Part shown: piece after piece, positions 11,626 to 23,039 of the stretch | Position numbering within the stretch: the first letter of the stretch is position 1 | How the letters are laid out: each line of letters opens with the position of its first letter | Assembly (NCBI GenBank): GCA_007922195.1 | Contig: ML682123.1 | Span: forward strand, 872,751-936,750 | Length of the DNA stretch: 64,000 nucleotides | From: Podocnemis expansa | Taxonomy: Eukaryota; Chordata; Testudines; Podocnemididae | Direction: 5' to 3' | Translations under genes and position numbers: made by a program | Notes under the pieces: generated by a model | Seen by the model: the letters and a program-made list of their open reading frames with translations, nothing else | Database searches by the model: none | Told to the model about the DNA's origin: nothing

Positions 11626-11732
11626 CCATAAGAGGCCTGTTTTTTCAAAAATTTCTTTGATATTTTTTGTAAATTAAAACATTATTAATAGTCTAAATGG
11701 AGACAAAACCTTTGGTTTTTCATTGAAACAAA

Positions 11733-12095
11733 GGCTGTGTTCACACACAGGGGGTTATTTTGATACGGTTGTTTCAGAACAATTTGTATCGAAATAACGC
11801 CTTATTTCGATATAACTTAATTCGAATTACCAGTTTGTTAATTCAAATTAAGGAAAAAAGCTCAAAGTGAAATAGCAGGTTCAGGAAACAGTTATTTCGA
11901 AACAAGTCACAGTTGTTTTGAAACAATAGTTTCGAAACAACGTTGTTTCATAACAATCGTTTTGAAACAACATTGTTTTGTCCCCGCATGGGGTTTAACT
12001 TGTTTCGAAACAACCGTGCGTCGTGTGAACAGCTTAAATCTTATTTCGAAATAACCTCTGTTGTTTCGAAATAAGAGGGCTGTGTGAACACAGCC
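11733..12095. mobile_element. MITE with 15-bp TIRs, rich in tttcgaaa palindromes
   Basis: Perfect 15-bp inverted ends: 'ggctgtgttcacaca' at the left and its complement 'tgtgtgaacacagcc' at the right. The 363-bp interior is packed with 'gtttcgaaac' and 'atttcgaaat' palindromes. Ends are of the type found on Harbinger-like MITEs of reptiles. No ORF. A clear 3-bp duplication is not visible. Related interiors occur at 16780-18350 (split) and 37446-37695. Confidence 0.8.
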
Positions 12096-12572
12096 AATAT
12101 GTTTTATTGACTTGAAAAATTTTCATTTCCATGATTTATTGAAAGTTTCTGAAAAGAACATTCATTTTTGGTTCTACCTTAAACACACCGCTTACTCCTC
12201 TAGTTTTCTGGAAGTGCCAGCTAGCCAAGAAATCCATTGTACCTTCTAACCCAGAAAATGGGGATAATCAATTAAATTAACAGTTGGGAGGTGCAAAAGT
12301 GATAAAAGGAAATAATTTCTTGAGCAAAAGTGATTAGTCAGGGGGTTTCCCTGCCACTGGTATTCCGGAGAACAAGAAAGAAGGTAATCTTGGAGTCGTT
12401 GCTCAGCACGGTGTGCAGTGGTGGTCAAAAAGCTAACAGAATTTTAGGAACCACTGGGAGAGGGAGAGAAAACAAGACAGAAATTATAATGCCACTGCAT
12501 AAATCCCTCGTGTGCCCACACCTTGATCACTGGGCTCATTTTTGATTCATCCACCTCCAAAAGGGTATAGTG

Positions 12573-12782
12573 CAGGGGTCTCAAACTCAGATCACCACGA
12601 GGGCCACATGAGGACCAGTGCAGGGCTGCATGTGGACTAGTACATTAGTTTGAGGGCTGCACCACTGAAACCTTTCCATACAATGATATTGCAAATATCA
12701 GTAATGATAGTGTCATTGCGGGCTGCAGGAAATAGCTTTAGGGGTCACATGCGGCCCATGGGCCTTGTGTTTGAGACCTCTG
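12573..12782. mobile_element. Short hAT element ('caggggtctcaaactc' family) with 8-bp TSD
   Basis: Inverted ends 'caggggtctcaaact' and 'tgtttgagacctctg'. Flanks 'gtatagtg' (12565-12572) and 'gtacagtg' (12783-12790) are an 8-bp duplication with one mismatch. 210 bp, non-coding. Other members: 21314-22770 (long) and 25240-25433 (inverted). Confidence 0.85.
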
Positions 12783-13074
12783 GTACAGTGGAATCAGAGA
12801 AGGTCCAGAGAAAGCAACAAAGATGGTCAAGAATATAGATTAATTCCATATTAGGGGACACTAAGATTAAGAGGGTTCATCTTAGAAAGCAAACAACCAA
12901 GCGGGGATGTGATAAAGGTTTCTAAATCATGAAAGGCATTTGGAAAGTGAATGGGACAGTGCTATTTACCCCTTCACGTAACACAAAAACCGTGGGTCAC
13001 CCAATGACATTACTAGGCAGCAGGATTAATATAAAGAAAAAGGAAGTGGTTTGTCAAACAACATTCAGTTAACC

Positions 13075-13541
13075 CAGTGATTTTCAATCAATGTGCAGTG
13101 GCTCACTGGTGCACCAGCAGAACTGTCCAAGTGTGTTGTGAAAGTTTGTACAAAGGTAATGAAAATCAATGTAAAACAAACACTATTTCATATTAATATT
13201 CTATCCCACCAAACTGCAACACATAAAACTCATGAAAATTATCATCAAATTAAAACAAGAAATTGGTCTTTCCATTCTCAAATGTGAACATTCTAATCGC
13301 AGGTGATCAAAGGGCAAAAATTTGAGATGATGTATATTTTTTTCCAGAGGAATTGAAACATTAATGTATTTGATCCTTCCTTAGCTGTGTTACAAACCTC
13401 TTTAGTGAGGTCGTAATTATAGTAAAAGTAAGTAAATGTGATGTTTACGAGCAATCAATTCAGCTGAAAAAAGAGGGTGTACCATGGAATTGTTTGTCTC
13501 ATTGAAGTGTGCAGTGTTACCGAAAAGGTTGGGAACCACTG
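13075..13541. mobile_element. Short hAT element ('cagtgattttcaa' ends)
   Basis: Left end 'cagtgattttcaatcaat' and right end 'aaggttgggaaccactg' are imperfect inverted repeats of hAT type. Flanks 'agttaacc' and 'aattaact' match 6 of 8. The 467-bp interior is AT-rich and non-coding. Removing it rejoins the CR1 host copy. Confidence 0.72.
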
Positions 13542-13879
13542 AATTAACTTGTGGAACTCATTCCTAGGAGATGTTGTGAAGCTCAAACATATAACTGGGT
13601 TAAAAAAAGAGCTAGATACATCCACGGAGGATAGGTCTATCAATGGCTAGTAGCCGGGATGGTCAAGAAGGCAACCCCATGATTGGGTCAACCCTAAATC
13701 TTTGACTGCTAGAAGCCAGGATGGAAAACTGGGGTGGGTCCCTCCAAAATCACCCTATTTTGTTCACTCCTCCTGAAATTTACTCCCCTATTCTGTTTAC
13801 TCCCTCCCCTCCCACAAAATCTTTAGAAGTGGCATAGGACTCCTTCTTTGTTTTCCTGAACTAGGCTAACATAGCTACC

Positions 13880-14345
13880 CCTTTGGAATTTCCCAGTGAG
13901 AGATATTTATACAGTAATAATCTTAACCTCTATTTATTAACAATTACAAACAGGGCTTTTATGCTAAACATACAGTGCTACAATCACAAATCCTGATCAG
14001 TCAGATGCACTTTCCCTGCTGGCCATCTAGATTCTGGTTGCTTCAGGTCTTAGTGATGCAGAAGACTTTAGTAGCTCTGATCTTGGGTAATGTCTTTCGA
14101 GGTGGATTCTTCTTCCATCAGGTCTTTCCTTCTTATCCTTCTTGTTCTACTTTCTGCTTCCTGCTGGTGTCCTGCTTGGACCCCAGTTTTATAGTGAAAC
14201 TTGAGTCCTGCTTAGCTATACCTAATCAATCATATTACAAAATAATTCTATGACCAATCTTAACACATTGCAAAATAATTCCTTAACCAATCATATCTGA
14301 CCACCTTAACTGATCACACTTAATTATCTTAGTTCTGCAACAGAT
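13880..14345. other. Possible degraded LTR
   Basis: 'ctctatttattaacaattac' in antisense near the left and 'ttctgcaaca' at the right resemble an antisense LTR (the right end would read 'tgttgcagaa' on -). No matching duplication was found, so this is only a suspicion. Confidence 0.25.
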
Positions 14346-14399
14346 AGAGACAATTAAAGAAGGAGAGAGAAATCATTCAGATACACAAGAGAAAAGTAA

Positions 14400-14440
14400 G
14401 CAAGGAGTCCTGCAGCACTTAAAGACTAATAAATTTGTTA
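14400..14440 (+). mobile_element. Partial SINE-like repeat next to assembly gap
   Basis: 'caaggagtcctgcagcactt' followed by 'aaagactaataaatttgtta' matches the middle of the fold-back SINE family seen at 26060, 33147 and 45827. It is cut off by the gap. Confidence 0.55.
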
Positions 14441-14450
14441 NNNNNNNNNN
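14441..14450. other. Assembly gap (10 N)
   Basis: Ten N. The flanks do not overlap in sequence. Confidence 0.99.
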
Positions 14451-14989
14451 TCATGCCTTTACAGACAGAATACAGTCAAGCAAAGTTTCTTTAAGAATCT
14501 TAAGATTTGTCTCTTTAGCTGGTGGTGCTAGGTACTATTAGGAGAGTATCACCTTCTTAATAACCTGATTTCATATTGTCTTGAAGTAATTTCAGGAATG
14601 TGATTTGTCTACCTGCTTCTTAGCTTATGGCTGATGTGTCTCCTGATGTGTCTGTTATTGCTTAGTCCAAGAAGAAGATCTTAGAATTTACAAATGAGCT
14701 CTCCCCTGCTGAGGAGGCTGGGAGGGAAAGGAAGAGGCATAAAAACCAGGCCTTTTTTCTATGAACCCTTGCCCACTCACTCCACCTCAGTGCTTAGAAC
14801 ATTTACCCAAATGATCCCTTTGACTGGTGCTGGTTTAAAACCATGATAACAATGAATGCAGGGGTTATGAAATGTTGTTCCCCTTATTGTACAATAAAGG
14901 GCAGCAAAACTGTGCTTAGCCAGGCCTGAGTAAAGGGTCACCTTCATTTGAACTGAACTGGGTAAGCAGGGGGTTCAAATACAGATGTT

Positions 14990-15742
14990 TGTGAGGGTGG
15001 AGAGGTGTTCTTGCTTGGATGGTTTTTGCATATACAGTTCAGCTATGTAACTTAAATTGATTTAACAGGTCCCCACCAAAAAAACAAATCCAACTAGCAT
15101 GACCAGGGAAAGGACTTGCTAGTTTGATTTAGGTGAGGGCACCCTGGGGGGTGTGGCAACATGGCCTCTGGCAGGGCCATGTTGCCACCCAATCCCCTGC
15201 CTGGGTCTCCCTAGGAGAGCCAGTGGCAGGGGAAAAAAAGCCGCCACTGGCTCCTGGCTCCCGGAGCCCATTGGGGAAAAAAACATCACCCCAGACTGGC
15301 TGCAGCCTTGGGGAGCAGCCAGGCAGGGGGAAGATTGGACCCTGTGCCCCAGACTTCCTCGCACCTAGCTCAGGTTTGCGGGGAAAGGAGCCCCTGGAGC
15401 CTGGCATCCCCACATGGGGCCAGGCAGGCGGGGCAGGGAAGCTGTGCACCCGGCTTCCCCCAGCAGATGCCAGGTGGCAGGGGCAGGGAAGCTGGGCGTG
15501 CTGGCCTTCCCTGCCCCTGCTGCTTGCTAGGTGAAGGGGGAAGCCGGGTGCACTGGCTTCCCTGCCCCCACTGCCCAGCATCTGCCAGGGAAGCTGGGCA
15601 CAGGGTGTTTCCCCCACCACCGGCTCAGCCAACTGGAGGTGGGGGTGGCCCCCCCCCCGTGCCCTCCTCCCTCCATGGCCAGGATGCTGATCTGCTCCCT
15701 GGCCAGGGTGCTGGGGGGGGAACTTCCTTCCCTGGTGCCATG
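14990..15742. repeat. Unclassified GC-rich repeat
   Basis: Very GC-rich with recurring 'ctgggcgtgctggccttccc'-like modules. Long open frames on both strands follow from the lack of A/T and hold no recognisable domain. The 3' part continues after the solo LTR (16754 on) as 'ccatgcaccctgggaggaag', showing that the LTR landed in it. Confidence 0.45.
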
Positions 15743-16753
15743 TGTGACCCGGGCCTCCTGGGATAACCTTCTGAATGTGCCAAAATCAGGGCAAGCTGCA
15801 AAACCAGGGGACAAACCCCCAAACCACTGACAACTGGTACTTAAACCAGTCTCCCAGTCATTAACAAAACGTGCTTCTGACTAACCACTCTGGTCATCAC
15901 CGAGCGTAACAAGATAGAAGCAACCCTCTTACTGCACATCAGTTCCTAAGGTCCCCTCTAGCCAGTGGGTCTCTTTACGAAATAGGTTCTCCTGACCCCA
16001 AAGGGCCAGCCACATCACCCAGAACAATATAGGCTTGGATGTTGCCCAAAATACCACGCTGCCCGCTAGTCCTTTAGTAACTACAACTAAAGATTTAATA
16101 TAAACAGAAAACAAGCTACATATGAGAGATGTTAAAGGGTCAAAGTGAATCACATACATACAAATGATTTAGAGTCCATAGAAAACAACTCCTTGAAGTT
16201 CCTGTAGTTTGCAGATTAGTCCCACTCCTCTGGTGTGCAGCCAGCAGCAGCAGCAGCTGGGTGGGTGTCAGTCCTTTGTTCAGTCCCAGAAGAATAGTTC
16301 CAGAGGCAGGTGTTCGTTGCAGATAGACCACGGACTAGCGACTAAAGACAAAATGGAGAATGGGCAATGGCCTTTTTTCTCAGAGACCTTGCCAGATCCA
16401 AATGGAGGTGGGCCGCATGGTCAGTCTAGGTAACTGGTCAAACAGGTTTCCTCTTGGGCTCACTGTAGCTGGGAGTCCCCTCCTGATGAGCCATTAACAG
16501 GACAATAGTTTGCAGAGGCCCAGTCTGGGATTGCCTCAGCTCAAACAACTTGAAACGTACATAAGATAAATAAGATTCTTAGATTCTATTACAAATATGA
16601 TACCTACATATAAATCATATAATCCTTCCTAGCATGTTACAACCTTTCTATTGATACCAAACATGGCATATCACATATGGATTATTGCAAATATGAAATA
16701 TCAATATGAAAAATAATCATACACAGTCCCCTAGGGACCCAAACAGTGTCACA
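15743..16753 (-). repeat. Solo LTR with 5-bp TSD (ccatg)
   Basis: Ends 'tgtgacccgg' and 'cagtgtcaca' give TG...CA, flanked by identical 'ccatg' at 15738-15742 and 16754-16758. The 1011-bp body has no viral gene. A run 'aagatttaatataaacag' (about 16090) read on the other strand could hold the polyadenylation region, and its closeness to the left end suggests a minus orientation. A single LTR with a duplication is the product of LTR-LTR recombination. Confidence 0.85.
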
Positions 16754-16779
16754 CCATGCACCCTGGGAGGAAGTTCAAA

Positions 16780-18350
16780 TTCTTGTATCGATATGTGGGT
16801 CATATTGATATAACAGCCACACTGGGTTATTTCAAAACCACTGTTTTGAGATAACCTTCATTTCGATATGTAACCTTTCTGCCAGGGCAGGCTGGCAGAA
16901 CAAGGGCTAGGTTCTATACCTAGGGGTTTCCCAATAATGTAGCACCATCAACCACCTTGAACCCCCACCCAAATTTCTGGGAACTCCTGCACTGTTCCCT
17001 GGGGACCCCAAAAGTGGTAAGGCTTCCCCACTCACAAGCATGAGTCTGAGTGTAGTAAACAGAACTTTTAATAGTAGTAAAACAGAGCGTAAAAGGCCAA
17101 ATAACAGAAATCAGCACTGATCTAGCAGATTAGTACAGAGCAAAGTTCCCAACAACCCACACTGCATAACAGAACATTTAAGACTTAATGGCAAAACCAG
17201 CACTGATCTAGGGAATCAGTGCTAATCAAGCCTCCAGCATGTCCCATATATCATAACAGCAAATGTAAACTCACTAGCAAAATTGGCACTGAACTGGAGA
17301 ATCATTGCTAACTAGGCTCCCAACCAACCCTAGGGCACATAGGGGTTGTCTTTCACACCAGCTGTCCAGTGGCACCATCTACTGGCCACTCACTCCATCC
17401 ATTAGCACCATCCCTTGGCTCCACCCACTGTCTGCCAGCTGTGCCCACCAGTCACTCACACTGCCCAGCTCACCGCTGGCCACTCTCACTGTTCACCAGC
17501 TCCACCTATCAGTCACTCACACTGCCCAGCTTGTTACTGGCTGCTCTCACCATCTGCTGGCTCAGCCCACTGCCCACCAGTCATTCACACCACCTAGCAC
17601 TTACTATTGGCTCCCTGATCTGCTGCTTCTCACCAGTGATTTCAGCTCAGAAAGAGAGATTTTTTTTTCAGTTATTTTAGCTTAAAGAAAGTTTACTTTT
17701 CTTTTTAGTGATTCTAGCACTTAACTTCAAGTAGCTGCAAACAGCTATCTCTATTTAAATAACAAACACCTCAGAAGAAGCCTTGACAGACTTATCATCA
17801 AACAGAAAAGGCATGAGACAAAGATAGCTTTAAACCCCCACCCTTACTTTCAACTTCTTTCAGGCTGAAACATGCATTTGCCTTTCCTACAAGCTTCTTC
17901 TTAAGTGAGGGTAGTTTTTACCCTTTAACTAACCCAGACAGATTTGAAACAAACAGAGACTAGCAATTCACAAAAAGACAGTATTTCATATTTCTCCTCA
18001 GTAGAATTACAGATATTGACAGATTTGTGATCAGATTAACCCCAAATATCATTACCCACTATGCCCTGCACTCAGTATGCTAATACCTAGTTGTACTGTT
18101 TGTGTTCATGCTAATACAGGACCCATGCAGATTAGGTGCCCCCCCTCCGAAGCTGTTAGGCACAGCTTCTAAGCCTACTTTACAGATGTAAAACTAGGTT
18201 TTATTATATCAAAATGATTTTCCTTATTTCAAAATAAGGGAGCTCCTTATTTCAAAATAAGGAAACATTGTGTGGACCTAAACATTTTAAAATCGAAATA
18301 ACCAGTGTTATTTCAATTTAAAACCTGAGTGTGGACATACCCTTAGTGTT
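16780..18350. mobile_element. MITE split by a solo LTR
   Basis: The left part (about 16780-16868) and right part (18185-18350) share 'atttcaaaaccactgtttt', 'ccttatttcaaaataag' and related palindromic text with the MITE at 11733. The right end is 'gagtgtggacatacccttag', a typical TIR. The left TIR is not clear. The LTR at 16869-18184 lies between the halves. Confidence 0.55.
16869..18184 (-). repeat. Solo LTR (TGTAACC...TTTACA family) with 4-bp TSD
   Basis: Starts 'tgtaacctttctgccagg' and ends 'cttctaagcctactttaca', 1316 bp. Flanks 'gata' and 'gatg' match 3 of 4. The same family recurs at 30489-32004 with shared 'gtctgagtgtagta', 'cagaacttttaatagtagta' and 'gaagctgttaggcacagctt'. The 'attaaaagttctg' on the minus strand lies about 200 bp from the left end, as expected for a minus-orientation U3-R-U5. 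No coding region. Confidence 0.85.
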
Positions 18351-18475
18351 CCTGTTTTCTCTGTGAAGTTCCCTTACTAAAGCTTTGTCTACACTAGAGA
18401 GTGCTGTTAACAGAAGTCATGGTGATTATCAAAGAGCCTTATAATTACAACACTGGTGTTTGTGTGGCCTTCATT

Positions 18476-18879
18476 GGCTGTCTACACTGCCAGTTTAGTT
18501 TGAATTAAGGAGGCTTAATTTGAACTAAATTGGTCCCTGTATACATTAGCCTTTCATTACTTTGAACTGAGAAATTCTTTAGTTTGAACTAATGAAAGGT
18601 TAGTTTTGAACTAAGTGGTTAGTTCAAGTGTTAGTTTGAATTAAGCATGATGTAGACTCAAACTAACTCTTAGTGTGAACTTAAGAAGTTAGAACTACAG
18701 GCAGTTAGTTCAAATTAACAGCATAGACTAGTTTGAACTAACGTTAGTTTGAACTAGTCCACATTGTTAGCTTGAACCAATAAGTTTGAGGTTCATTTAG
18801 TTTGAAGTTTGAATGAACCTCGAACTTATTAGTTTTAACAAACAAGTTCAAACTAAGTTTCTATAGTGTAGACACAGCC
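18476..18879. mobile_element. MITE with 'ggctgtctacac' ends and 3-bp TSD
   Basis: Ends 'ggctgtctacac' and 'gtgtagacacagcc'. Flanked by 'att' on both sides (18473-18475, 18880-18882). The interior consists of repeated 'tagtttgaactaa' palindromes and is non-coding. It is probably mobilised by a Harbinger-type transposase, inferred from ends and TSD length. Confidence 0.8.
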
Positions 18880-19329
18880 ATTGCATTACTGAAGCATGAC
18901 CACAGTTGGTGCTCTGGCCTCAACGGTAAGAGCAGTGCTTTGTGGGCAGCTGTCCCACTGTGCACCTCTTCACCTTGTGTTGCCAGGATTTATGGGATGG
19001 TGCAGAGGGCTGCAATGCATCAAGGGTGTGGGCTCCAAATCTCATGATATTTTCTGTCCAATTTTTCCATGGGTTTTTGATTGTGTCTTGTGGCATTTTT
19101 CAAGAGCCCTAGTTTCCTATGTGCTCACAGTTTCCATCTGAAACGATATATCCTGAATTGCTCTCCACTGTTGCTGTCAGTTTTCTGAACGCATCACACC
19201 TGCTCAAGCAGTATATCATCAGTTCCCAATCTTAGCAAGGCTCCGAGGCGCCTGACATGCTGCATGCCATGCAAACAAACAATGCTGGATTGCTGTTTGT
19301 TTTCATGGTGCATGTGCACACACTTTTGG

Positions 19330-20190
19330 GTGTGTGAAATGCACTGTGTGGTGGATCACATCATTATGCACCTCTGGGATTATGAGCAGTGTTTGCAGAA
19401 CTTTTGAATGCCCAAAACCACCTACCTGGAGCTCTGTGAGGAACTTGTCCCTGCCCTGCAGCACCAGGACACCAAAAGGAGAGCTGTCATCTCAGTGGAG
19501 AAGAACGTGGCAATCACCACGTGGAAGCTGGCTATTCCAGACTCTGACTAGTTGGTTGCTAATTCATTTGGAATTGGGAAGCCCACCACTGGCACTCTGT
19601 TATTGCACTTGTTATTTAATCCCATGCTGCTATGAAGAACTGAATCTTCAAAATGTGCATGAAATAGCAAAAGGCTTCACAGAAATGGGACTCCCTAACT
19701 ATGGAGGGATGCCAGTTTTGGCCCTGGCCCATTTTGTGACAGAGCAGATCTACTGAAAGCTTACTTCTGTAGGGCAGTGGTTTTCAAACTATGGGTCAGG
19801 ACCCAGTACTTGGTTGCAGACCATCAGGTATAGGGGTGGCAGTGGTCCCTGCTGCTGCAAGACTGGAATATATTGCTCAAAGGTGTAATTGTTGGGTCAC
19901 AGGCATAAATGATTTTTTTCAGCTGGCTCCCGAGGAAAAAAGTTTGAAAACCACTGCCATAGGTTACTACAGGTGTTAGCGGAGCACCATGTGCGTTTCA
20001 ATGGCATCAATATGGGTTGGTCAGGGAAGGAGCCTGATGCTTGTATCTTCAGCTACTCCTAGGCATTTGTATCGTTTTGACAAGCTGTATAGCTCAACAA
20101 AGCAAAGGACAGCTGTACCTCATGTGGTTTATATACCACCACTGTTTGGATGCAAAAAACTGACTTTGGTCAACAGAAGTCTGTAGTGCG
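19330..20190 (+). pseudogene. Harbinger transposase pseudogene
   Basis: Broken + frames hold signatures of the HARBI1-like DDE transposase. 'ELCEELVPALQHQDTKRRA' then 'VAITTWKLA' and 'FGIGKPTTG' (about 19430-19590) is the N-terminal helix-turn-helix-like region. 'FTEMGLPNYGG' (about 19675) is the stretch before the first catalytic Asp. 'INMGWSGKEPDACIF' (about 20010-20055) matches the usual D-x-GW-G-x-HDA block. Internal stops and frameshifts, the absence of the third acidic motif, and a hAT inserted in the middle show it is dead. Confidence 0.75.
19775..19956. mobile_element. Short hAT-like element ('cagtggttttcaaac')
   Basis: Perfect 15-bp inverted ends 'cagtggttttcaaac' and 'gtttgaaaaccactg'. 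Flanks 'ctgtaggg' and 'ccataggt' match 5 of 8. It sits inside the Harbinger transposase pseudogene and interrupts it. 182 bp, non-coding. Confidence 0.75.
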
Positions 20191-20193
20191 GAC

Positions 20194-20411
20194 CAGGGGT
20201 TCCCAACATTTTCTCTGCTGTGGTGCACCTTGCTACCTTTAATTAATTTGAGGCACACCACCATATAGCGGCTAAATGAACTCATGTATATTCATGACCC
20301 AATGAGCCAATCCAGAGCTCTTTGAGCAGCTTTTCAAAAAAAATTTGTGGCACACCTGCTCAGGCCTGCCGGCACACCTGTGTGCCATGGCACACGGGTT
20401 GGGAAACACTG
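20194..20411. mobile_element. Short hAT element ('caggggttcccaac')
   Basis: Ends 'caggggttcccaacatttt' and 'gggttgggaaacactg' are imperfect inverted repeats. Flanks 'gtgcggac' and 'gtgtagac' match 6 of 8. It is inserted just before the 3' end of the Harbinger element. 218 bp, with internal repeats of 'ggcacac'. Confidence 0.75.
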
Positions 20412-20429
20412 GTGTAGACCAGCTTTAAG

Positions 20430-20865
20430 AGCTGAAAATCACTGAGAGATTGGAGGTAGGTCAGGAGGCTGACCTGCTGAGGGGCAGGTGACAGTAGAAA
20501 GTGATGGTATCTATCAGAGCAGCTGGCTGGGCAGCAAGCATCCAGCAGGGGGCCAGAATGTAGGGGCTGGACAGTGGAGCAAACAAGATGCCTTCTTTCC
20601 TTCTCCTCTCAAGCGGGGCTGGAGATGAACTCTACAGCGGCGCCTGTAGACTCCTGGTCTGCCCTGGCAAAGGACAACACCTGTGGATGGGGTGTGATGA
20701 AGGGAGGGGCACATTAAAGGAACTTCTTGTTGCTGGTCTTAAGAACCTGCCACAAAATGAAACTTCCCAACATATTCTGGAATGAGTGTTTTGTTCATGG
20801 TTTTGGGCTTGTGAATCCTGCTTGCAGTGTTTTCCCAAGTTACTATTTCACCCCTTTTTACTCAA
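20430..20865. other. No recognised feature
   Basis: Mixed sequence without a family signature. An open + frame at 20588-20785 has no recognisable domain. Confidence 0.4.
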
Positions 20866-20871
20866 TAATAA

Positions 20872-21000
20872 TCATAGAAGATGAGAGTTGGGTGGGACCT
20901 CAGGAGGTAGTTAGTCCAACTCTTTGCTCACAGCAGGACCAACCTCAGCTAAACCATACCACCCAGGGCATTGCCAAGCCAGGCCTGTGACAGGCCGCTC
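20872..21000 (-). mobile_element. CR1 LINE 3' tail (antisense)
   Basis: 'atcatagaagatgagagttg', 'ggtgggacctcaggaggta' and 'ccaactctttgctcacagca' are the antisense CR1 3' end in order. Truncated. Confidence 0.75.
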
Positions 21001-21313
21001 CCTGGTTCTGATCTGATGTGTCACTGTGAGCACTCAGATCTCCACTCCTGAACCCCAATTCACCACACTTTTCCAGATGACTACCTGCTCCTGAGTCAGT
21101 CCACACCAGCCTCTTGCATGTGATTGATCCTTGGCAGCAAATGCACGCCCTCTGGCAATGGTCCTCCAGCAAGCACCCCCAGCTCCAGATACCACCGTGG
21201 GAACTTCTGTCTTACAGGGACTGAGATCCTCTTCCAGTCCCCAGACACTCATTTCCATCCATTTAACAAGGAAATTGATCATGCCCAGCCTCCCACAGTT
21301 GTACCCTCTAAAG

Positions 21314-22770
21314 CAGGGGTCTCAAACTCAAATAACCTCGAGGGCCGCATGAGGACTAGGCTATTGGCCCAAGGGCTGCACCACTGAAACCTTTTCATAC
21401 AATGATGTGGAAGTACAGTAAAAAATGAAGAGTAATATAGTATGCTAATAAAAGTCAATTTATTAACTTTTTTGAAACCGTAACATGAAGTCTGTGCTAA
21501 TTTTGACAGTCTTGCCAAAGCCAAAACACACATTTCTTTTTAGAATTGCTTCCATTCAAGATGACAAAATCATCAAAAAGACAAAGAGTAAACAAACAGA
21601 CTTAAAATTTTACATTATAAATCAGTGGTTCCCAATCTTTTTTGGTTTGAGGGCAAAACATATACTTTTTCAAACCCTGAAGGACCACAGGTTAATTTAA
21701 TTAAAATTTAATTAAAATTGAATTTATTGAATTCAAATTGATGTTAATTGAAATAAATTAATTGCAGTTTGATTTATTAAAATTGAATTAAATTTAATTG
21801 AAATTAAATTTTTATAAAGGTTTTAGTTTTTTAAATAAAATTAAATTGTTTTAGAAGATTTTTGGTTTTTTTGTTTTTAAAAGAGGGGGCTACATGTATC
21901 CCCAAGCCAGGAGGGGAGGAGAGCAGCCACATCCCAGGACGGGCTGCAAACAGGTTGGTCAGCACCCTCCAAAGGACCATAAATAAGCAGCCCCCTGCCT
22001 GGCACTGGGGGCAGTGCTGGGACCGGTGGTGGGGGAAACACCCTCTCCACCACCTGCTCAAATCTGGCCACGCTGGGGTTGGCAGAGGGGGAAACACCCC
22101 CCGCCCATCTGCCCACTCGAATTTGGCTCCAGTGGGGCTGGCATAGGGGAAAACACTCCCCGCCCACCCAAATTTAGCTGCCCTAGGCTTGGCAGAAGGG
22201 GAAACAACCACCACCCACCTGCCCACTTGAATTTGGCTGAGTGGGGCTGGAAGAGGAGAAAACATCCCCTGTCTTCCAGAATTTAGCAGCACTGGGGCGG
22301 GTGGAAGAAAAAATACTACCCCACCCTCCTGGGGGAAACACCCCCTGCCTGTGCCGGGACTGGCAGCTAGAAAAGCCCTGGGGGCCGTGCTGTGGCTAGT
22401 GGTGGGGCTTTCTGGTGCCTCCCCAGAATGGAGCCCCCTGTGAATTGGCCCCACAGGCTCAGGCAGCCCTCCTTTAAGGGCTCCCCCACCTGAGCCTTCT
22501 CTGGACTGCTCAGCCTGGTTCAGCTGCTCTATCAGTTGCTGAATGTGAATAGGGCAGCTCCCAGGCAGCAGTTCAGCTCCTCCCTGTCAGTGGCTGATAA
22601 CGCAGGGGGGAGATGAAGCTGCTTGGTCTCCGTCTGCAGAGAGGCTCAGCATTTGAACACTCCAAGGTTGGAAAGGTGGGAGCCCCAGGATTCTGGGGGA
22701 TATCAGGGGCTGCAGGAGGCAGCTCTGTGGGCTGCATGCGGCCAACGGGCTGTGTGTTTTGAGACCCCTA
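21314..22770. mobile_element. Long hAT element with perfect 8-bp TSD
   Basis: Left end 'caggggtctcaaactc' and right end 'tgttttgagacccct'. Identical 8-bp flanks 'ctctaaag' at 21306-21313 and 22771-22778 are a textbook hAT duplication. The 1457-bp body contains an AT-rich part, then from about 21621 a second hAT-like start 'cagtggttcccaatc' followed by a GC-rich block (21880-22480) of 'gggggaaacacccc' modules. No transposase domain is recognisable, so it is non-autonomous or gutted. Confidence 0.85.
21880..22480. repeat. GC-rich imperfect tandem block inside hAT
   Basis: About seven imperfect modules, each with a 'ggaaacaccccc'-like core and a 'ctgcccac..gaatttgg' spacer. The long minus-strand open frame here (207 codons) follows from the repeat composition and shows no domain. 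Confidence 0.6.
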
Positions 22771-23039
22771 CTCTAAAGTCCACACAGATTTAGACAAAAA
22801 AAAACTACTAGTTAATTGATCAGGTTATGATTTTAAGTGAACATGTAGCAAATCAATGTATTATCATTTAATAAATAGCAAGAGTTACCACAAGAAAATA
22901 AAACACACATACTGTGTTATAACACTACAAGAACCATACTCAACTCATCTCTCAAGTGCAGTGGTGACGGTTTGCAGCCATCTCTGCCTCTCCCAAGGCA
23001 GGTCCCAATTCTTTTTATAGACATTTCAGTGTGGAGTTT

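Larger units (their letters stand above)
12320..13870 (+). mobile_element. CR1 LINE copy carrying two hAT insertions
   Basis: Reading 12320-12572, 12783-13074 and 13542-13870 as one piece gives a CR1 3' half: 'ttggagtcgttgctcagcac', 'actgcataaatccctcgtgt', 'gagaaggtccagagaaagca', 'ttgtggaactcattcctagg' and the tail 'tttgactgctagaagccagg'. The body is frame-broken. The two gaps are filled exactly by hAT elements with 8-bp duplications. Confidence 0.75.
18381..20425 (+). mobile_element. Harbinger-type DNA transposon with nested elements
   Basis: Outer ends 'agctttgtctacac' and 'gtgtagaccagctt' are imperfect inverted repeats flanked by 'taa' on both sides (18378-18380, 20426-20428), the TWA-type target duplication of Harbinger elements. 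Inside are a decayed transposase (about 19330-20190), a MITE (18476-18879) and two hATs (19775-19956 and 20194-20411). Without the nested elements it is about 1.24 kb. Confidence 0.72.

Noticed and set aside
13880..14345. Additional solo LTR
   Set aside because: Suggestive right end and T-rich antisense polyadenylation-like text, but no left end or target duplication found; kept only as a low-confidence note.
15129..15766. Frames of 133-167 codons on both strands
   Set aside because: GC-rich repeat, Pro/Gly/Ala-rich peptides in all frames, no domain and no splice structure.
21831..22454. 207-codon minus-strand open frame
   Set aside because: It lies in a GC-rich tandem block of a hAT element; no domain, and the peptide repeats with the DNA modules.
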